A DNA stretch of 61,376 nt from positions 1 to 61,376 of the forward strand of contig CAJUKA010000018.1 of assembly GCA_910586585.1 (NCBI GenBank). The letters are read 5' to 3'. A model generated the notes under the pieces. It made no database searches and was not told where the DNA came from. It saw only the letters and a list, made by a program, of their open reading frames with translations. Each line of letters starts with the position of its first letter. The first letter of the stretch is position 1. The stretch is from an uncultured Lachnospiraceae bacterium (GTDB taxonomy: Bacteria > Bacillota > Clostridia > Lachnospirales > Lachnospiraceae). The translations under genes and the position numbers were made by a program. This document shows positions 35,601 to 44,614 of the stretch, piece by piece.

Positions 35601-36371
35601 GACTTGCTTGATTTTGCAGAAGACTATGAACCAATTAAGGCATTTTTCACAGGAGAGCAGAAAGGCATTTTTGATAAATCACTGTTGTATTTGGAAAAAT
35701 ATGATGACAGTAAAACTTATATTGTAGATACAGAGCTGGAGAATGTTGTAGACGCAGTCCGGACAATTGTAAAAAAAGATAAACCATTTGCAGATATTCC
35801 AAAACTTCCGGAATTGTTAAAACAATTTACAGATGTTTATTCAAAAGTATTGGATGACCAGCTTGCTCCTGTGCTTGATGCTATATCGGAATCTCAGAAG
35901 CGTGTATTTGAAGTATTGAATACAAAAGAATATAAGGAAAGCAAAATAAATGCTTATAATGATATGTTTTTAGAAATACAGAACGGCGCAGAAAGTTGTA
36001 CCAATGTATCTACACTAAGAGGTTATGCAGATCGAGCAGAAGCACTAAAAATCCGTCTTCTGAATGAAATGGATAAGATGGATCAGGATATTGCATTGAA
36101 AAAAGCGGAAGAAGTCAGAAAGAAACTTGAAGCAGAAGCAAAAGAAAACGGACGGTATGATACAGATTTGATAGAGCAGCAGGTAAGCAAGGTTGCAGAA
36201 GAAAATGGATATCATTCACAACATATTAAAAATGTGACATTCAAAAAGATTAGTAAATCCTCATCATGGAGGATCGAATCAGTGGAAGATTTGGATAAGC
36301 ATTTAAATGAATTGCGGAATAATTTGCTGTTAGAATTGGATGATAATACAATTGTGAATGTTGAGTTTTGA
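32697..36371 (+). CDS. brxC: BREX system P-loop protein BrxC
   Basis: The 1224-residue ATPase has Walker A GFFGSGKS at 70-77 and a Walker B/DEIGQYIG segment at about 264-273. Its N-terminus (MFEKEIDRDIQGVIIVGQ) is characteristic of BrxC/PglY. The C-terminal 150 residues are charged and coiled-coil-like. It is a core component of type 1 BREX, in which host DNA is methylated and phage replication is blocked. ATG 32697 follows AGGGGG at some distance; ATG 32703 is an alternative. Confidence 0.95.
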   Translation: MLMKEMFEKEIDRDIQGVIIVGQSEAENVAQELDEYVVTKELQKHFADFFSAYKKGIVGTTPKMGVWISGFFGSGKSHFLKILSYLLANKSVGDKKAIDYFADDSLTESKPKIVDRIVLADMKLAADTDTDVVLFNIDSKSDSNSKQNKDAIVNVFLKVFNEMQGFCGAMPFLADLERKLTEEGQYNEFKQKFEEVYGEAWEDSRQDFDFIQDDVVQALTEMDFMSEAAARNWCEKAAEPYQISIEDFAKRVKAYIDRKGNNHQVVFLVDEIGQYIGEDSKLMLNLQTVTEELGKECMGKAWVIVTSQQDIDSVTMVKGNDFSKIQGRFDTRLSLSSANVDEVIKKRILEKKETPAQTLRLLYGQKTTIIKNLITFNDGVEKKLYADENDFACVYPFVPYQFNLLASVLTSIRTHGASGKHLSEGERSMLAMFKESAMEYKECEVGTIIPFYAFYDALENFLDHSHRGVIIRAYENDMINPEHKEKVFAVDVLKVLFMIKYVDKVVMANIDNITSLMASNIDDDRIALKEKVEDALKVLMRQNLVQKNGDIYVFLTDEEQEINREIESQSVEMAEIINKVSEMIFEDIFTDKKYKYPAFNGRYSFNFNQIVDDRPYKPTQNFDVGVRILTPASDYGTDETTLRMVSGQGREVLVVLPDDRAFMDEIQRYLKIEKFLRLNTSSALSKYESIKEAKRLEMRERNANAKLFLTESLKDAVIYVNGDRAQINVKEVSARINEALGRLVKTVYHKLNYIDAAMGEDEIRKLLKTSNQLTLNLEGGTEPNIHALDDVLQYVAGNSRMHVKTSMKSIKDRFMKAPYGFVEDDVQWLVAKLFKRGELSFFVNGASVTMMNKDVEEIINYITKKAFVEKLMMEERVRVQDKDKKVVRDVLKELFHTSSPSDDEDAVMNYFISFANKLITELRVMKKDYDRAKYPGLKVIEEGIRIMSDIVQIQSPVEFFQTVSKRQDDLLDFAEDYEPIKAFFTGEQKGIFDKSLLYLEKYDDSKTYIVDTELENVVDAVRTIVKKDKPFADIPKLPELLKQFTDVYSKVLDDQLAPVLDAISESQKRVFEVLNTKEYKESKINAYNDMFLEIQNGAESCTNVSTLRGYADRAEALKIRLLNEMDKMDQDIALKKAEEVRKKLEAEAKENGRYDTDLIEQQVSKVAEENGYHSQHIKNVTFKKISKSSSWRIESVEDLDKHLNELRNNLLLELDDNTIVNVEF

Positions 36372-36423
36372 GAACCCATCCATTTAAATGATTAATATGG
36401 ATAAAAGTAGAAAGGCGTAAACA

Positions 36424-39400
36424 ATGGATAAGACAGCCATAAAGAATTTCTCTATTTGGGCGAGAAATAAACTGATTGCAGACATTACATATAAAGCAGG
36501 ACTGTTGGGTATAACAGAGGAAGGTATAAAAGATGCTCTGCCCCAGTCTACACAGAATGCAGAATTTTATGATATTGGAACGAAAGAGCCGTATGCCATT
36601 CATGGCGAAGAAATGAAACAGCGTAAAGAATTGGTAAGCGTAATTCAAAAAAAAGCATCCCAGTTGGAATACAAAGATGCATACCGGAACGTGATAGAAG
36701 AAGTGGCATATACATGGTTCAATCGACTGATTGCAATACGCTTTATGGAAGTCAACGACTATATGCCAGCACATATCCGCGTACTTTCATCTGAAAGCAT
36801 ACCATCTAAAGACGGATGGACGAAACTGGAACCGGATTTGGTTACAACTCCATTTGATGCAGAAATCGAGTTTACGCAGCAAGAAACAGAACACATTATG
36901 CAGATGAAAAATGATAATCAGGTGGATGCACTTTTCCGTTTTCTGTTTATCAAACAGTGTAATTCACTTAATGCCTATTTGCCAAAATTATTTGAAAAGA
37001 CCTCTGATTATACAGAATTGCTTTTGAATGTATCTGTCACTGATCAGGATGGAATCGTATATCATCTGACACATGACATCAAGGAAGATGATTTTAACAT
37101 TAGCAATATCGGAGAGGATGGAAAGCCGACCGGACAGGTAGAAATCATTGGATGGATGTACCAGTATTATAATACAGAGCCGAAAGATGAGACATTTGCG
37201 CTGCTGAAAAAGAATGTGAAAATTACTAAGGAGCGTATTCCGGCAGCTACACAGCTTTTTACACCAGACTGGATTGTGCGCTACATGGTAGAGAACAGTG
37301 TCGGAAGACTATGGTTAGAAGGACATGAGAATGAAATATTAAAAAAAGCATGGAAATACTACCTTGATGAGGCAGCGCAGGAAGCAGAGGTTGAGGAACA
37401 ACTGAAAGCCATTCGGGAAGAATATAAAAATATCAAACCAGAAGAAATCAAGGTAATTGATCCGTGCATGGGCAGCGGTCACATTCTTGTGTATGCCTTT
37501 GATGTTCTGATGCAGATCTATGAAAGCTATGGATATAGCCAGAGGGACGCTGCAAAGAGCATTGTAGAAAATAATATTTATGGACTGGATATAGATGATC
37601 GTGCATTTCAGCTTGCCTATTTTGCAATTATGATGAAAGCCCGCTCCTATAACAGAAGATTTTTGACTCTTGGAATAGAGCCTAATTTGTGTGCAATACA
37701 GGAGAGTAACGGTATACAGTATGACAAAGATATGGGGGAATTCCTGCTTAGTGAAGAACATAGAGAAACTTTGCGGTATTTGTTACATACTTTTGTGGAT
37801 GCTAAGGAGTATGGTTCAATACTCAATGTAGAGAAGCGTGACTATGACGGGTTCTTGAAAGCATGGGAGTTGGCAGCGGAGCAGACCGCAAGTAATGTTG
37901 TTATGCTGCTTTGGTATGATGAGTGGAATCAGATAGTGCCAGTATTGGCAAAGCAGGCTAAAATTCTATCACAGAAATATGATGTTGCAGTAACAAATCC
38001 ACCATATATGGGAATTTCAAATGGAAATGTAAAATTAAATGAGTTCGTAAAAAAGAATTATCCGGATAGTAAGAGTGATTTGTTTGCAGTTTTTATAGAA
38101 CGTTGTGGACAGATGATAAAAGAAAACAGATATCAGGCGATGATTACACAGCATGCTTGGATGTTTTTATCCAGTTTCGAAAAGCTGCGTGCAAAATTGC
38201 AAATGGTGGATATGGTAAATATGGCACATTTGGGGGCGAGAGCTTTTGAAGAAATTGGTGGGGAAGTGGTGCAGACCACCAGTTTTGTGATGCGGAAAAG
38301 CCACATTGCGGAATATAAGGGGACGTATTGCAGACTGATTGAGCCAACGACACAGAAGGGCAAGGAAGAAATGTATCTTGCAGGAGAAAATTGTTATACA
38401 GCGGTGCAGGATAATTTTACGAAAATTCCGGGGAGTCCGGTGGCGTATTGGGTGAGTTCAAGTGTTATTGAATTATTTTTGAATGAACAGATAAGTAAAT
38501 ATTTTATATCAAGAGTTGGATTGATGACAACTGATAATGATAGGTTTTTAAGATTTTTCTGGGAAGTAGGGATAAATGATATTTGTTTTTGTGCGTCTAA
38601 CAACGATGAATGTCGTGAATCCGAATTGAAATGGTTTCCGCATAACAAAGGTGGTACATATAGAAAATGGGCAGGAAACAGGGAGTATGTAGTGGATTGG
38701 CAGAACAATGGGGAACGAATAAAAAATGCAGCAATTCAAAAATATTCATATTTGAAAGGAAATCCCAATTTTGTTGTTCATGACGATGGGTATTATTTTC
38801 GCGAAAGTGTATCTTGGTCTGAGATTGCAGTAGGGAAACTGGCGTTTAGATATTATCCGAAGGGATTTACTTTTAATGTAAAAGGCATGAGTGTTTTTCC
38901 AAAATCAAATTATAGTTTATATGCTATTTTAGGATTTGCTAATACAAAAGTAGCAGCTTATTTAGGCAATATTATTAATCCTTCAATTAGTTTTGGGGTG
39001 AATAGTTTTGGTAGCCTTCCGTTTATATATTCAGAAAGAAAAATAGAGCAATATGTACAAGAAAATATAAAATTGTCAACAAATGACTGGGATGCCTTTG
39101 AGACATCATGGAATTTTGGCAAACACCCGTTTTTGCAAATGAATCAAAAGTCTATAGAAATGGATGGTATTGTTACAACAAAGATTTCAAATAGCTATGA
39201 TTTATGGAAAGCATACACAATTATAGCATTTGAAAAGTTAAAACATAACGAAGAAAAACTCAACCGTATTTTTATTGATATTTATGGTTTACAGAATGAA
39301 CTGACGCCAAAAGTAGAGGATAAAGATATTACAGTCCGCAAAGCGGATTTAGGCAGAGATATCCGCAGCTTTATCTCCTATGCAGTTGGTTGTATGTTCG

Positions 39401-40200
39401 GGCGGTATTCGCTCGATCAAGAGGGATTGATGTTTGCGGGGGGAGATATGAAAGATTTATATACATATTATGGTGCAACATCTGTCGATACTGCTACTAT
39501 TCAATTGGATGAGAAAAATGCATTTGAAGAGTCTAAAACCCCATTTTATTATTTACCAGTAGAAGGAAAAGAACCATTGGAGTGTTGGAAAGTAGTTGCA
39601 GACAACATCATTCCAATTACGAGTGAAGAATATTTTACGGATGATATTGTGAACAGATTTGTAGAGTTTGTGAAAATTGTCTATGGTGCGCAAACGTTAG
39701 AAGAGAATTTGGATTTTATCGCGCAGGCATTAGGGAATAAAGGGGATTCCTCAAGGGAAGTTATCCGTAATTATTTTCTGAAAGACTTTTATGCTGACCA
39801 TTTGAAAGTATATCAAAAACGCCCGATTTATTGGCTCTTTGACAGTGGGAAACAGAACGGTTTCAAGGCGCTCATCTATATGCACTGCTATAATGCTGAT
39901 ACAATCGGAAACTTACGCGTAGATTACCTGCACCGTATGGAACGTATTTATGAAAGTGAAATCAACCGTATGCAGGATACGATTGATAATAGTAGCAATG
40001 CAAGGGAAATAACAGCAGCATCTAAACGCAAAGAAAAATTGCAGAAGCAGCTCAAAGAATGCCAAGAGTATGATGAAAAGATTGGACACTTGGCATTATC
40101 CCGAATAGAAATTGATTTGGATGATGGTGTTAAGGTAAACTATGAAAAAGTGCAGACCGCGAAGGATGGAAAGAAGTATCAGGTGTTGGCAAAGATATAA
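36424..40200 (+). CDS. pglX: BREX adenine-specific DNA methyltransferase PglX
   Basis: The 1258-residue enzyme methylates adenine at the BREX recognition site. The SAM-binding motif DPCMGSGHIL is at 346-355 and the catalytic NPPY at 525-528. The coding DNA between about 38450 and 39300 is visibly richer in A+T than the flanks, which coincides with the expected target-recognition region and suggests exchange of specificity. The gene is full length, so modification should be active. The next gene begins 30 bases downstream and is not a BREX core gene. Confidence 0.95.
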   Translation: MDKTAIKNFSIWARNKLIADITYKAGLLGITEEGIKDALPQSTQNAEFYDIGTKEPYAIHGEEMKQRKELVSVIQKKASQLEYKDAYRNVIEEVAYTWFNRLIAIRFMEVNDYMPAHIRVLSSESIPSKDGWTKLEPDLVTTPFDAEIEFTQQETEHIMQMKNDNQVDALFRFLFIKQCNSLNAYLPKLFEKTSDYTELLLNVSVTDQDGIVYHLTHDIKEDDFNISNIGEDGKPTGQVEIIGWMYQYYNTEPKDETFALLKKNVKITKERIPAATQLFTPDWIVRYMVENSVGRLWLEGHENEILKKAWKYYLDEAAQEAEVEEQLKAIREEYKNIKPEEIKVIDPCMGSGHILVYAFDVLMQIYESYGYSQRDAAKSIVENNIYGLDIDDRAFQLAYFAIMMKARSYNRRFLTLGIEPNLCAIQESNGIQYDKDMGEFLLSEEHRETLRYLLHTFVDAKEYGSILNVEKRDYDGFLKAWELAAEQTASNVVMLLWYDEWNQIVPVLAKQAKILSQKYDVAVTNPPYMGISNGNVKLNEFVKKNYPDSKSDLFAVFIERCGQMIKENRYQAMITQHAWMFLSSFEKLRAKLQMVDMVNMAHLGARAFEEIGGEVVQTTSFVMRKSHIAEYKGTYCRLIEPTTQKGKEEMYLAGENCYTAVQDNFTKIPGSPVAYWVSSSVIELFLNEQISKYFISRVGLMTTDNDRFLRFFWEVGINDICFCASNNDECRESELKWFPHNKGGTYRKWAGNREYVVDWQNNGERIKNAAIQKYSYLKGNPNFVVHDDGYYFRESVSWSEIAVGKLAFRYYPKGFTFNVKGMSVFPKSNYSLYAILGFANTKVAAYLGNIINPSISFGVNSFGSLPFIYSERKIEQYVQENIKLSTNDWDAFETSWNFGKHPFLQMNQKSIEMDGIVTTKISNSYDLWKAYTIIAFEKLKHNEEKLNRIFIDIYGLQNELTPKVEDKDITVRKADLGRDIRSFISYAVGCMFGRYSLDQEGLMFAGGDMKDLYTYYGATSVDTATIQLDEKNAFEESKTPFYYLPVEGKEPLECWKVVADNIIPITSEEYFTDDIVNRFVEFVKIVYGAQTLEENLDFIAQALGNKGDSSREVIRNYFLKDFYADHLKVYQKRPIYWLFDSGKQNGFKALIYMHCYNADTIGNLRVDYLHRMERIYESEINRMQDTIDNSSNAREITAASKRKEKLQKQLKECQEYDEKIGHLALSRIEIDLDDGVKVNYEKVQTAKDGKKYQVLAKI

Positions 40201-40230
40201 GACAATTTTTGAAAGGAATAGGGTTAATTT

Positions 40231-41922
40231 ATGTTAGCAGATTGTAATTATGACGAAAAAGTATTTACAGAACAGGCAGAATATATAGATAGTGCTAATT
40301 TGGAAAATTGGCACATTGAGCATCCTAATGAAAAGCTAATAATGAAAAAATTGTGTCAAGGAGGAGCTAAGCTTTTAACTGGTCCTAGGGGATGCGGAAA
40401 AACAACGTTGCTACTAAAAGCTTATAATGAAATGAGGCATAGGAAAGATGTTTTTTCTGTATACGTTAATTTCAAAACTTCGTTAAAAATAGAACCTTTA
40501 TACAGAAAAAATACGAATGGTTCCTATTGGTTTAATCAATGGCTTTTTCTAAAAATATATAAGGGAATCTTAAAGAGTTTACGAGATTATGAAATTGCTG
40601 ATTCGATAGATTTAGTTTTTAATGAAAAAGATATAGATAGTTATATTAATAAAATTGAATTAGGAATTGTTGACGAAATAAGTACGGTTAATGAGTTGCT
40701 TTCAATTTCTATTTTAGAGGATGAAATAAAAAAAATACTATGCGTTAGTGAAATGTCATCATGTGTCTTATTGTTAGATGATGCAGCACATGCATTTTCA
40801 AAAGAACAACAATATGATTTTTTTGAGTTTTTTAGAAATATTAAAAGCAGGGAAATATCACCTAAGGCTGCGATTTATCCGGGAGTTACTAATTTCTCGG
40901 CTTCCTTTCATGTAGGGCATGATGCTGAGGAAATTAATGTTTGGATAAAGGTTGCAGATGATGATTATATTGAGTTTATGATAAAATTGTTACAGAAACG
41001 ATTTCCTGCGGAGATATTCTTACAACTAACTAAAGATAAAGATTTATTGAATTTGATATGTTATTCAAGCTTTGGAATTCCTAGAGCTTTATTAAATATC
41101 GTTCATAATCTTTGGAAAGAAAAAAAATCTGTAGAAATTGATTGCAGTAGAAATAGTATTTTGAAGTCAATAAGACAAGTGAACGGATTGTTTATGAATA
41201 TATATAAGTCGTTAGAAGAACAATTGCCTATATATAAAGAGTTTGTAAAAAAAGGTGATGGAATTTATGAAACATTGTTAGAGTCACTAAAACAGTATAA
41301 TAAAGAAAAAGATTTTTTCAATCAGGCGGTCGAAGTGGGAATTAAGAAACCTATCCCTGTCGAGTTAGACAAAGTATTTAATTTTCTACAATATGCAGGT
41401 TTGTTAATGTATGCTAGAGAATTAAGCAGGGGAGAAAATGGGCGATATGCTATTTATATCATTAATTATGGCTTTTTGATAGAGAAGAATGTGTTTGGAG
41501 GGAGGACAAACATAAAAAATGTAGAATTAGCTACAGCTTTAAAAACAAGAAATATGCATGAATATAAAAGATTTACCGTTGAAAGTTTATTGGGAGAGGG
41601 GGATATTAGAGATATATTTCCATTTTCCTTGCCGCCGTGTCCTAAATGCCACACTCCGAGAATTTCTGCTGATACTAAATTCTGCTCAGAATGTGGTGAA
41701 AAATTAGTTACCCCATCTCTTTTTGAAGGGTTAGTAAATAATGATATAAGCATATTACCATTGACACCCTCTAGAGTCGAAACAATAAAGCAAAGTTCGA
41801 AAATAAGAACAATTAGGGATATTTTAATGGATACAGATCATAGAGAACTACGGAGTGTCCCAGGTGTTGGACCATATTGGACTGATAAAATTTCTTCATA
41901 TGCAGAGGAGTACATTGGATGA
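40231..41922 (+). CDS. AAA+ ATPase with C-terminal zinc ribbon and helix-hairpin-helix, nested in BREX
   Basis: The 563-residue protein starts with a P-loop NTPase: Walker A GPRGCGKTT (51-59), Walker B VLLLDDA (179-185) and an ORC/Cdc6-like GIPRALL sensor 2 segment (282-288). A helical middle follows, then a four-cysteine zinc ribbon (C470, C473, C485, C488) and a final helix-hairpin-helix (VPGVG at 543-547). The combination suggests a nucleic-acid-sensing switch. Its stop overlaps the start of the HEPN gene, so the two are translated together. I do not recognise it as any named defence protein. Its DNA is more AT-rich than pglX and pglZ, consistent with separate acquisition. Confidence 0.8.
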   Translation: MLADCNYDEKVFTEQAEYIDSANLENWHIEHPNEKLIMKKLCQGGAKLLTGPRGCGKTTLLLKAYNEMRHRKDVFSVYVNFKTSLKIEPLYRKNTNGSYWFNQWLFLKIYKGILKSLRDYEIADSIDLVFNEKDIDSYINKIELGIVDEISTVNELLSISILEDEIKKILCVSEMSSCVLLLDDAAHAFSKEQQYDFFEFFRNIKSREISPKAAIYPGVTNFSASFHVGHDAEEINVWIKVADDDYIEFMIKLLQKRFPAEIFLQLTKDKDLLNLICYSSFGIPRALLNIVHNLWKEKKSVEIDCSRNSILKSIRQVNGLFMNIYKSLEEQLPIYKEFVKKGDGIYETLLESLKQYNKEKDFFNQAVEVGIKKPIPVELDKVFNFLQYAGLLMYARELSRGENGRYAIYIINYGFLIEKNVFGGRTNIKNVELATALKTRNMHEYKRFTVESLLGEGDIRDIFPFSLPPCPKCHTPRISADTKFCSECGEKLVTPSLFEGLVNNDISILPLTPSRVETIKQSSKIRTIRDILMDTDHRELRSVPGVGPYWTDKISSYAEEYIG

Positions 41923-42761
41923 TAAATTGGAAAGAATGTGTTAATAAATCAGCTGGAAATGAAAGAGTAGAGGACATTCAATCCTATTTGACAATAGATA
42001 TGCCTGTTTATAAGGCTCCAATTGATGAATTTTATGTAGAAGTAAAAAAGATTGTAATGTACTCATCGAATATTCAAATGTTAGAGGAAAATGAATTTTT
42101 AGGTCCATTGCTATATGTGGGAATTATTTCTAAAACAGAGAATTACATTAGAGAAATTTTGACAGAGTGTATTAAAATTTGTCCAATCTGTAAAAGAGAA
42201 ACGGCTAATCGAAGTGTTTCTTTTGGCTCAATGATGTGGCAGAGAAGTGGAGAATTTGAAAAGGGTATTTTTGAAAATATATCCTTTTCAGATAGTTCTG
42301 CGATAAAAAAAGAACTAAAAAATAGTTTAAAGGTTGATATAAATAAAAATGAATTATTAAGTGAGCTATTAGATGAATTTGATAAGTTATGTCAAATACG
42401 CCATGCTATTGTTCATTCAAGCCGCGTTTTGGCTGGGAAAAATGCTATTCAGTTGAATATACCGCCTAGTATTGACAAATTATCTATCAGAGTTGGATAT
42501 GCACAATTACAGGAATGTGCAAGTATTTGTACAGCATGTGTTATGACCTTTAACTTAAAATTGTTTGAAGTAATGGGGCATCGGTGGGCTATAGATTGGC
42601 GGCGTTTAACAGATTTTTGGGATGAAGAAAAAGAGGACGAATATTTTTCAAAGATATGGGATATTTTTTCATCAGTGATAGATCGAAATGAAGCCGATTT
42701 GGCAGAAATGACAAAAGCAGAGTGCATAAATGCAATAAAAATAGAGTACCAATTAGACTGA
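41919..42761 (+). CDS. HEPN-domain putative ribonuclease paired with the ATPase
   Basis: The 280-residue protein carries the HEPN active-site motif R161-H-A-I-V-H166 (R-x4-H) in the context DKLCQIRHAIVHSSRV, typical of HEPN ribonucleases of defence and toxin systems. A CPICK motif at about 89-93 adds a possible metal site. It overlaps the ATPase gene by four bases. A model in which the ATPase senses infection and releases the HEPN nuclease is plausible but inferred. Confidence 0.75.
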   Translation: MINWKECVNKSAGNERVEDIQSYLTIDMPVYKAPIDEFYVEVKKIVMYSSNIQMLEENEFLGPLLYVGIISKTENYIREILTECIKICPICKRETANRSVSFGSMMWQRSGEFEKGIFENISFSDSSAIKKELKNSLKVDINKNELLSELLDEFDKLCQIRHAIVHSSRVLAGKNAIQLNIPPSIDKLSIRVGYAQLQECASICTACVMTFNLKLFEVMGHRWAIDWRRLTDFWDEEKEDEYFSKIWDIFSSVIDRNEADLAEMTKAECINAIKIEYQLD

Positions 42762-42891
42762 CAAATATGATATGTTCATTTAAAGTTTACATAATTGAAA
42801 ATTATTATTGAAGAACTTGTTTAAAAGCATTTAGTGGTTATAAATAATTGAAATATATTTTATGAATTGGAGGACAAATGATATATCATGT

Positions 42892-42972
42892 TATTTGCAT
42901 CATTACCGCGTTGTCGTCAGTCAACGATGCCACCGCATCGCCTCCTTCCTCCGCCTTGCACTGATGCAAATA
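42892..42972. repeat. 81-base hairpin-forming repeat after the HEPN gene
   Basis: Exact 11-base arms TATTTGCATCA (42892-42902) and TGATGCAAATA (42962-42972) enclose a GC-rich centre with its own CGATGC/GCATCG pairing. The GC-rich core contrasts with its AT-rich surroundings. It resembles a small dispersed REP/MITE-type repeat. Confidence 0.55.
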
Positions 42973-43014
42973 TCAAGCACTTTGTATACGAGGATTAAGA
43001 AAACGGTGTACTAG

Positions 43015-43349
43015 AATTATTTTAGAAATGGATTATGCAGTATTGCAGCATTAGATCCGGTTTTGATAGATCCTTATTATGGTATTGGGACAAAGCGCAA
43101 AAATCGTTTTAAAAAAGGTGATTGTTATGTAGGTGAATTTGAAGATATACAAAGAAACTTTTGGTTGTATGAATTATCTGATTTTGGTAAATTGACCAAA
43201 GAGAAAAAAATAAGTTGCATTTTTTGACTAGCGATTATACAGAAACAGGGGATAAAGCAATAATAAATAAAATTGTGCAAGCATGCCTGCACAATTTCAG
43301 GAGGCAAAATTATTTTATAAAACAACGCTTCTCTGTGTTGCTAAATTAG
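43015..43349 (+). pseudogene. Frameshifted remnant of an unidentified gene
   Basis: One frame reads ALDPVLIDPYYGIGTKRKNR and on through FEDIQRNFWLYELSDFGKL to a stop at 43227 right after a run of six T. Shifting frame at the T run continues as LTSDYTETGDKAIINKIVQ to a stop at 43349. A missing T would explain both. There is no start codon or ribosome site. The source gene is not recognised. It lies in the 710-base gap between the HEPN gene and ptuA, which otherwise holds repeats. Confidence 0.45.
43270..43297. repeat. Inverted repeat AAATTGTGCA/TGCACAATTT
   Basis: Exact 10-base arms around AGCATGCC. The outer arms match the palindromes that flank the DUF1016 nuclease gene at 50696 and 51749, although the centre differs. 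It overlaps the gene remnant. Confidence 0.5.
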
Positions 43350-43365
43350 TGATGAAGTACGAATG

Positions 43366-43459
43366 GTTAAGTTAATAATATGTTAAATTCATGCCAGAGT
43401 AAGAATTGATTGAGTGAACAAGTCGGAATCGTTAAGTTAATAATATGTTAAATTCATGC
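43366..43459 (+). repeat. Exact 29-base direct repeat upstream of ptuA
   Basis: Identical 29-base copies at 43366-43394 and 43431-43459, each beginning GTTAAGTTAATAATATG and ending TTCATGC, are separated by 36 bases. The second abuts the ribosome binding site of ptuA. It may be a duplicated promoter/operator or an insertion scar. Confidence 0.85.
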
Positions 43460-43471
43460 GGAGGTTTTAGA

Positions 43472-44614
43472 ATGGAACGGGTTTATATAACAAAGTTGAC
43501 AATCGATAAAGTCAGGCATTTAAAAAATATTTCGATTCCGCTGTCAGAAAACCAAATCAAACATTTGATTTTGACAGGTAAAAACGGAAGCGGAAAGACA
43601 AGCGTGGTTGAGGCATTGGCAAGGTATCTGGATAAAATTTTTACCGGAGAGAGGGAAAATGCATTTAGGAATTGTCAAAAAGAACTGGATATAAAGCTTA
43701 ATAATAAGATTGAAAGTATTCCTGAACTGGCAGATAAATATCATTATATTTTAGCATATTATGATGCTGCCAGAGTATTTCAGGCAGAACAGCCAAGGCA
43801 AATTGAGAAAGTGAAGTTACAAGATTATTATGGATTGACAGAATTTCCACGCAAAGAATTTGTGAAATATTTATTGGATTTGAAAATGACAGAGGCACTT
43901 GCAAGAAACAATAACAAAACAGAAAAAGCAGACGAGATTCAGACATGGTTTGCCAAGCTGGAACAGCTTTTAAAACAGATATTTGATGACAAAACAGTAG
44001 AACTGGAATTTGATGAAGAAACCTTTGAATTTCATATTCTACAGCATGGAAAAGAGCCGTTTGATTTTAATACGTTATCCAGCGGCTATCAGGCAGTCTT
44101 GGATATTATTTTGGATATCATAATGCGTATGCAGAACCAAACACAGCGTTCCTTTGATTTTAATTTGCCGGGAATCGTGCTTATTGATGAAATTGAAACG
44201 CATCTGCATTTGGAATTGCAGAAAAACATTATGCCGTTTTTGACCGCCATTTTTCCAAATATTCAGTTTATAGTAACATCACATTCACCTTTTATACTCA
44301 ATAGCATACGAAATGTTGTCATTTATGATTTAGAAAAAAATCTGTTGGTGGAAAACGGACTGGATAATGTGCCATATGATGGTATTGTTGAAGGATATTT
44401 TGGAGCTGATAAGTTGTCTGATGCATTAAAGCAGAAATTTGAAAGATATAAAACCCTTGTGAAAAAAAAGTGTCTATCGGATGAAGAACTGAATGAAATT
44501 GCAGAATTAGAGCTGTATCTGGATGATATACCAGACTATCTGGCACTTGGCATTTCAACAGAATATCAGGAATTAAAATTAGAATTTATGAACAGGGAGG
44601 ATATAGATGGTTAA
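43472..44614 (+). CDS. ptuA: Septu-like ATPase (PtuA-type ABC/SMC-like)
   Basis: The 380-residue protein has the ABC/SMC ATPase motifs: Walker A GKNGSGKT (36-43), signature LSSGYQ (202-207), Walker B LIDEIETH (237-244) and the switch histidine H271 in TSHSPF. It is the ATPase half of a Septu-type pair, the same pair used as effector by some retrons. ATG 43472 with GGAGG just upstream is preferred to an earlier ATG at 43445. It overlaps ptuB by eight bases. No reverse transcriptase is present nearby. Confidence 0.85.
   Translation: MERVYITKLTIDKVRHLKNISIPLSENQIKHLILTGKNGSGKTSVVEALARYLDKIFTGERENAFRNCQKELDIKLNNKIESIPELADKYHYILAYYDAARVFQAEQPRQIEKVKLQDYYGLTEFPRKEFVKYLLDLKMTEALARNNNKTEKADEIQTWFAKLEQLLKQIFDDKTVELEFDEETFEFHILQHGKEPFDFNTLSSGYQAVLDIILDIIMRMQNQTQRSFDFNLPGIVLIDEIETHLHLELQKNIMPFLTAIFPNIQFIVTSHSPFILNSIRNVVIYDLEKNLLVENGLDNVPYDGIVEGYFGADKLSDALKQKFERYKTLVKKKCLSDEELNEIAELELYLDDIPDYLALGISTEYQELKLEFMNREDIDG

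Noticed and set aside
43366..43459. A repeat-spacer-repeat of 29 and 36 bases that resembles a minimal CRISPR array
   Set aside because: Only two copies exist, no cas genes are near, the repeat is AT-rich with no typical stem, and the second copy runs into a gene's ribosome binding site.
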